Program-made: the position numbers and the translations under genes | In this document: in pieces, positions 6,045 to 7,965 of the stretch | Numbering within the stretch: the stretch's first letter is position 1 | Layout: the number at the start of each line of letters is the position of its first letter | Origin: Acidobacteriota bacterium | GTDB taxonomy: Bacteria; Acidobacteriota; Terriglobia; Terriglobales; Acidobacteriaceae | Length of the DNA: 7,965 nt | Assembly: GCA_023441255.1 (NCBI GenBank) | Contig: JAEZPW010000001.1 | Span: 1-7,965 of the forward strand | Direction of reading: 5' to 3' | The notes under the pieces: model-generated | What the model was told of the DNA's origin: nothing | Seen by the model: only the letters and a program-made list of their open reading frames with translations | Database searches by the model: none

Positions 6045-6626
6045 TCAATCGGTGAACTCAAATGTGCGAAGGATGGAGTTGAACTCCGTCTCGCTCTGCG
6101 GGCTGCCGTAGAAAATTGCGGAGGTACCGCGGTCGTTCAGCATGGCCCGAGGTATCTCGCAGAGGCCGGCGTATCCACTGGCTTCCCGATAACAACCGAC
6201 GGTTGCCGTTCCCTGCAGCCCGATCCACTTAGGAGAAGAGATTTCCTTTGCAGGGCTCTCGATGTCGGTTCGCCCAAGCACAATCCAGCCATTCTCTTTG
6301 CGTCTGAAGTAGCCGGCTTCGGCAGCGCTGTCGAAGTTGCGCCGGGTACTTATGATGACAATCGTGTAGAGATCCACATCATCGTTCTTCTTGATTAGTT
6401 CAGCGATGTTGCTGGGACGCACGCGGATGGTGCAGATGTCCTCTTTCTTATCCCCGCGGCCGGCGCGTATGCGAGCGACCGTCCAACCGGCCGGTATCTG
6501 GAAACGCACCGCGCACTCCGTGCTGACATAGACATTTACTTGGGAGTAAGCACGACTTGGAAGCAATATCGTGCCGATCCAAGCGAATGAAAGAAGGACG
6601 ATCTGCCATTTGTTCGAGCTTCTCAC
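6045..6626 (-). CDS. Secreted protein of unknown function
   Basis: A 193-residue protein that I do not recognise as a named family. Residues 1-28 are a clear signal peptide: MRSSNKWQ, a hydrophobic stretch to about 22, then a likely signal peptidase I cleavage after SRAYS. The mature protein starts with a VRFQIPAGW segment (40-48) and ends with EFNSILRTFEF. That arrangement recalls PsbP/DcrB-like small extracytoplasmic domains, but the similarity is weak and only suggestive. Four cysteines (38, 65, 145, 156) could form two disulfides in the periplasm. The start is a GTG at 6626; an in-frame TAA 9 nt upstream rules out a longer form, and no good ribosome binding site is seen. It lies 69 bp after the obg stop on the same strand, so it may be read through from obg, and it converges on the ferrochelatase with 46 bp between. 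Base composition looks more A/T-rich than its neighbours. Confidence 0.75.
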   Translation of the reverse strand: MRSSNKWQIVLLSFAWIGTILLPSRAYSQVNVYVSTECAVRFQIPAGWTVARIRAGRGDKKEDICTIRVRPSNIAELIKKNDDVDLYTIVIISTRRNFDSAAEAGYFRRKENGWIVLGRTDIESPAKEISSPKWIGLQGTATVGCYREASGYAGLCEIPRAMLNDRGTSAIFYGSPQSETEFNSILRTFEFTD

Positions 6627-6695
6627 GTCAGCAGTTTACGCCCAGTCGAAGCAGAGTACGAATGACCGAACCGCTCGCCCGTTTCGCCGATATCG

Positions 6696-7766
6696 CTACC
6701 GCAGTTCTTCCGGTGCGACCACTTCGGCTCCCGTCGGCTCGGGCGATTCGGCGCGCAGCTTTACCACTTCCTCGCCGATGGCGTACTTGAGTTTGTCGAC
6801 GCCTTCGCCAGTCACGGCGGAGATGGCATACAGCTTGAGTTTTTTGCGGGTGCAGAAGCGCTTCAGCTTTGCGAGCTTTTCTGGGTTGGCGACGTCGATC
6901 TTCGAGGCAGCGACGATCATCGGCTTGAGGTCGAGTCCGGCGCCGAAGCTCTCGAGTTCGTTCATGATGACTTTGAAATCCGCGGTTGGATCGGGACGAC
7001 CGCTTGCGTCGGAGACGTCGATTAGGTGCACGAGCAGGCGCGTGCGTTCGATGTGGCGCAGAAACTGCGTGCCCAGTCCGGCTCCGGCATGCGCACCCTC
7101 GATCAGGCCAGGAATGTCGGCCACGACAAAGCTGACGTTGTTCGGATCGTCAGGGGCACCGATGGCGACTACCCCGAGGTTCGGCTCGAGCGTAGTGAAC
7201 GGGTAATCGGCGATCTTGGGACGCGCCGCCGAGATGCGCGAGATCAGCGTGGACTTGCCTACGTTCGGATATCCGACCAGGCCTACGTCGGCCAGCAGCT
7301 TTAGTTCAAGGCGGAAGACTTTTTCCTCGCCCGGCTTGCCTGGTTCGTGTTCGCGGGGCGCCTGATGCGTGGGCGTGGCGAAGTGCTGGTTGCCGCGTCC
7401 GCCGCGTCCGCCGCGCGCGACGACCATGCGCTGGTCGGGACGGCTGAAATCGAACACGCGCTCACCCGTCTCCTGGTCGTAGACGATGGTCCCCACGGGA
7501 ACTTTGAGGACGACATCCTCGCCCTCGCGCCCGGTGCGGTTCGAGCCTTCGCCGTGGCGTCCGCGCTCGGCTTTGTATTCGGGGTTGAAGCGGAAATGAA
7601 CCAGCGTGTTGTGGCGCTCGCTGGACTCCATGATGACGTCGCCGCCGCGCCCGCCGTCGCCGCCGCTCGGTCCCCCGCGCGGAACAAACTTTTCGCGGCG
7701 GAATGCCATGCAGCCGTTGCCGCCGTCTCCGGCTTTGACCCGGATCTTTGCTTCATCAATAAACAT
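6696..7766 (-). CDS. obg: Obg/CgtA family ribosome-assembly GTPase
   Basis: A 356-residue cytoplasmic GTPase that acts in 50S subunit maturation and in stress responses. The glycine-rich Obg fold spans about residues 1-158 (DEAKIRVKAGDGGNG, VPRGGPSGGDGGRGGDV, ARGGRGGRGN). The G domain follows: G1 GYPNVGKST (165-173), switch I DYPFTT (187-192), G3 DIPGLIEGA (217-225), G4 SKID (288-291) and G5 ISAVTGEG (315-322). The usual G4 is NKxD; here Ser288 replaces Asn. After residue 335 there is only a short acidic tail, with no OCT domain as in Bacillus subtilis Obg. The ATG at 7766 begins the conserved MFIDEAKI and has no clear Shine-Dalgarno. The ribosomal protein genes rplU and rpmA, often just upstream, are absent in the 199 bp visible. 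A TATACT box lies about 40 nt upstream. Confidence 0.96.
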   Translation of the reverse strand: MFIDEAKIRVKAGDGGNGCMAFRREKFVPRGGPSGGDGGRGGDVIMESSERHNTLVHFRFNPEYKAERGRHGEGSNRTGREGEDVVLKVPVGTIVYDQETGERVFDFSRPDQRMVVARGGRGGRGNQHFATPTHQAPREHEPGKPGEEKVFRLELKLLADVGLVGYPNVGKSTLISRISAARPKIADYPFTTLEPNLGVVAIGAPDDPNNVSFVVADIPGLIEGAHAGAGLGTQFLRHIERTRLLVHLIDVSDASGRPDPTADFKVIMNELESFGAGLDLKPMIVAASKIDVANPEKLAKLKRFCTRKKLKLYAISAVTGEGVDKLKYAIGEEVVKLRAESPEPTGAEVVAPEELR

Positions 7767-7804
7767 TGGCCAAGAGTACCCGTCTTTGTTGCGACTGAAG
7801 GCTC

Positions 7805-7810
7805 AGTATA
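7805..7810 (-). promoter_or_regulatory. Candidate -10 box of the obg promoter
   Basis: The reverse strand reads TATACT (7810 to 7805), five of six -10 matches, giving a 5' leader of about 32 nt before the obg ATG. The region 16-18 bp upstream (around 7828-7833, CAGGAT) is a poor -35. This makes it likely that obg starts its own transcript here. Confidence 0.4.
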
Positions 7811-7861
7811 AACGTTCCGTCCCAGCCATCCTGCTGCAGGCGAGCGCTGCGCGTCCAACTT

Positions 7862-7891
7862 GGTTGGTCGGTGGTGGTTGGGTGGCGTTGG
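7862..7891 (+). other. Cluster of short G-tracts, possible two-layer G-quadruplex
   Basis: Eight GG or GGG tracts fall within 30 bp on the plus strand, starting GGTTGGTCGGTGGTGG. Loops of 1 to 4 nt would allow a two-layer G-quadruplex. The stretch lies about 50 bp upstream of the obg -10 candidate. A small inverted repeat, CCAAC-TTG-GTTGG (7855-7867), overlaps its left end. Function is unknown. Confidence 0.4.
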
Positions 7892-7923
7892 CGCGATTCG
7901 GCTGATGCCCAAGACGGGTACGG

Positions 7924-7965
7924 GTGCTAGCTGTTAGCCGTTAGCTCTTAGCTGTTAGTTCTTAG
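7924..7965. repeat. 7-bp tandem repeat running off the right edge
   Basis: Consecutive heptamers read GTGCTAG, CTGTTAG, CCGTTAG, CTCTTAG, CTGTTAG, TTCTTAG from 7924 to the last base. The TTAG end is constant in the last five and the first three bases vary. The array continues past the window, so its full length is unknown. No gene is seen between 7767 and 7965. Confidence 0.85.

Noticed and set aside
6022..6050. Possible bidirectional terminator between the ferrochelatase and the secreted protein (GATTGA-GCT pairing AGC-TT-TCAATC)
   Set aside because: The stem is short, has a 2-nt bulge, overlaps a stop codon and has no T-tract on either side. It is too weak to annotate.
7301..7912. A 203-codon minus-strand frame overlapping the obg start in another phase
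   Set aside because: It is a Ser/Ala/Arg-rich shadow of the glycine-rich Obg domain, with no family features.
1..7965. A previously undescribed defence, CRISPR or mobile system
   Set aside because: Every substantial gene but one falls in a known family with a housekeeping or ordinary role. No direct-repeat/spacer array, integrase, transposase, reverse transcriptase, toxin-antitoxin pair or nuclease was seen.

Overview
The window looks like an ordinary chromosomal segment of a GC-rich Gram-negative-type bacterium. Acidobacteriota (Terriglobia-like) is my best guess. It rests on the look of the HemE, ferrochelatase and Obg proteins, on a secreted Abhydrolase_10-type hydrolase, and on the abundance of short dispersed intergenic repeats. 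It is an inference from recall, not a database result. No phage, transposase, CRISPR array, rRNA or tRNA is visible, and I found no convincing new multi-gene system. The most unusual material is repeat DNA and how it sits against or inside genes.

Layout. (1) Positions 1-2933, minus strand: a two-gene operon with an MgtC/SapB-DUF4010 membrane protein upstream and a secreted alpha/beta hydrolase downstream. The two overlap by ATGA, and the hydrolase runs off the left edge. The hydrolase contains an in-frame palindromic repeat. (2) 2934-3122: a short divergent promoter region. (3) 3123-3575, plus: a small SRPBCC ligand-binding protein. (4) 3576-3982: about 400 bp without a gene, packed with at least three repeat families, including an 18-bp tandem array and an inverted pair of ATCCGTG-type repeats, and ending in a probable hemE promoter that would give an almost leaderless mRNA. 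(5) 3983-5998, plus: hemE and a ferrochelatase (hemH/cpfC) 9 bp apart, a late heme-biosynthesis operon. The ferrochelatase start lies in a heptamer repeat. (6) 6045-6626, minus: a secreted protein of unknown function, convergent with the ferrochelatase. (7) 6696-7766, minus: the ribosome-assembly GTPase Obg, with Ser in place of Asn in its NKxD motif and without the usual rplU-rpmA genes directly upstream. (8) 7767-7965: the obg promoter region, a G-tract cluster and a 7-bp tandem repeat running off the right edge.

How the genes work together. HemE and the ferrochelatase act in the same pathway: uroporphyrinogen III is decarboxylated to coproporphyrinogen III, and iron is inserted later. Which porphyrin the ferrochelatase uses cannot be settled here, because the oxidase and any HemQ/ChdC gene are outside the window. 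The DUF4010 protein and the hydrolase are probably translationally coupled, but I cannot name a shared function. The SRPBCC gene, the secreted hypothetical and obg look like independent units.
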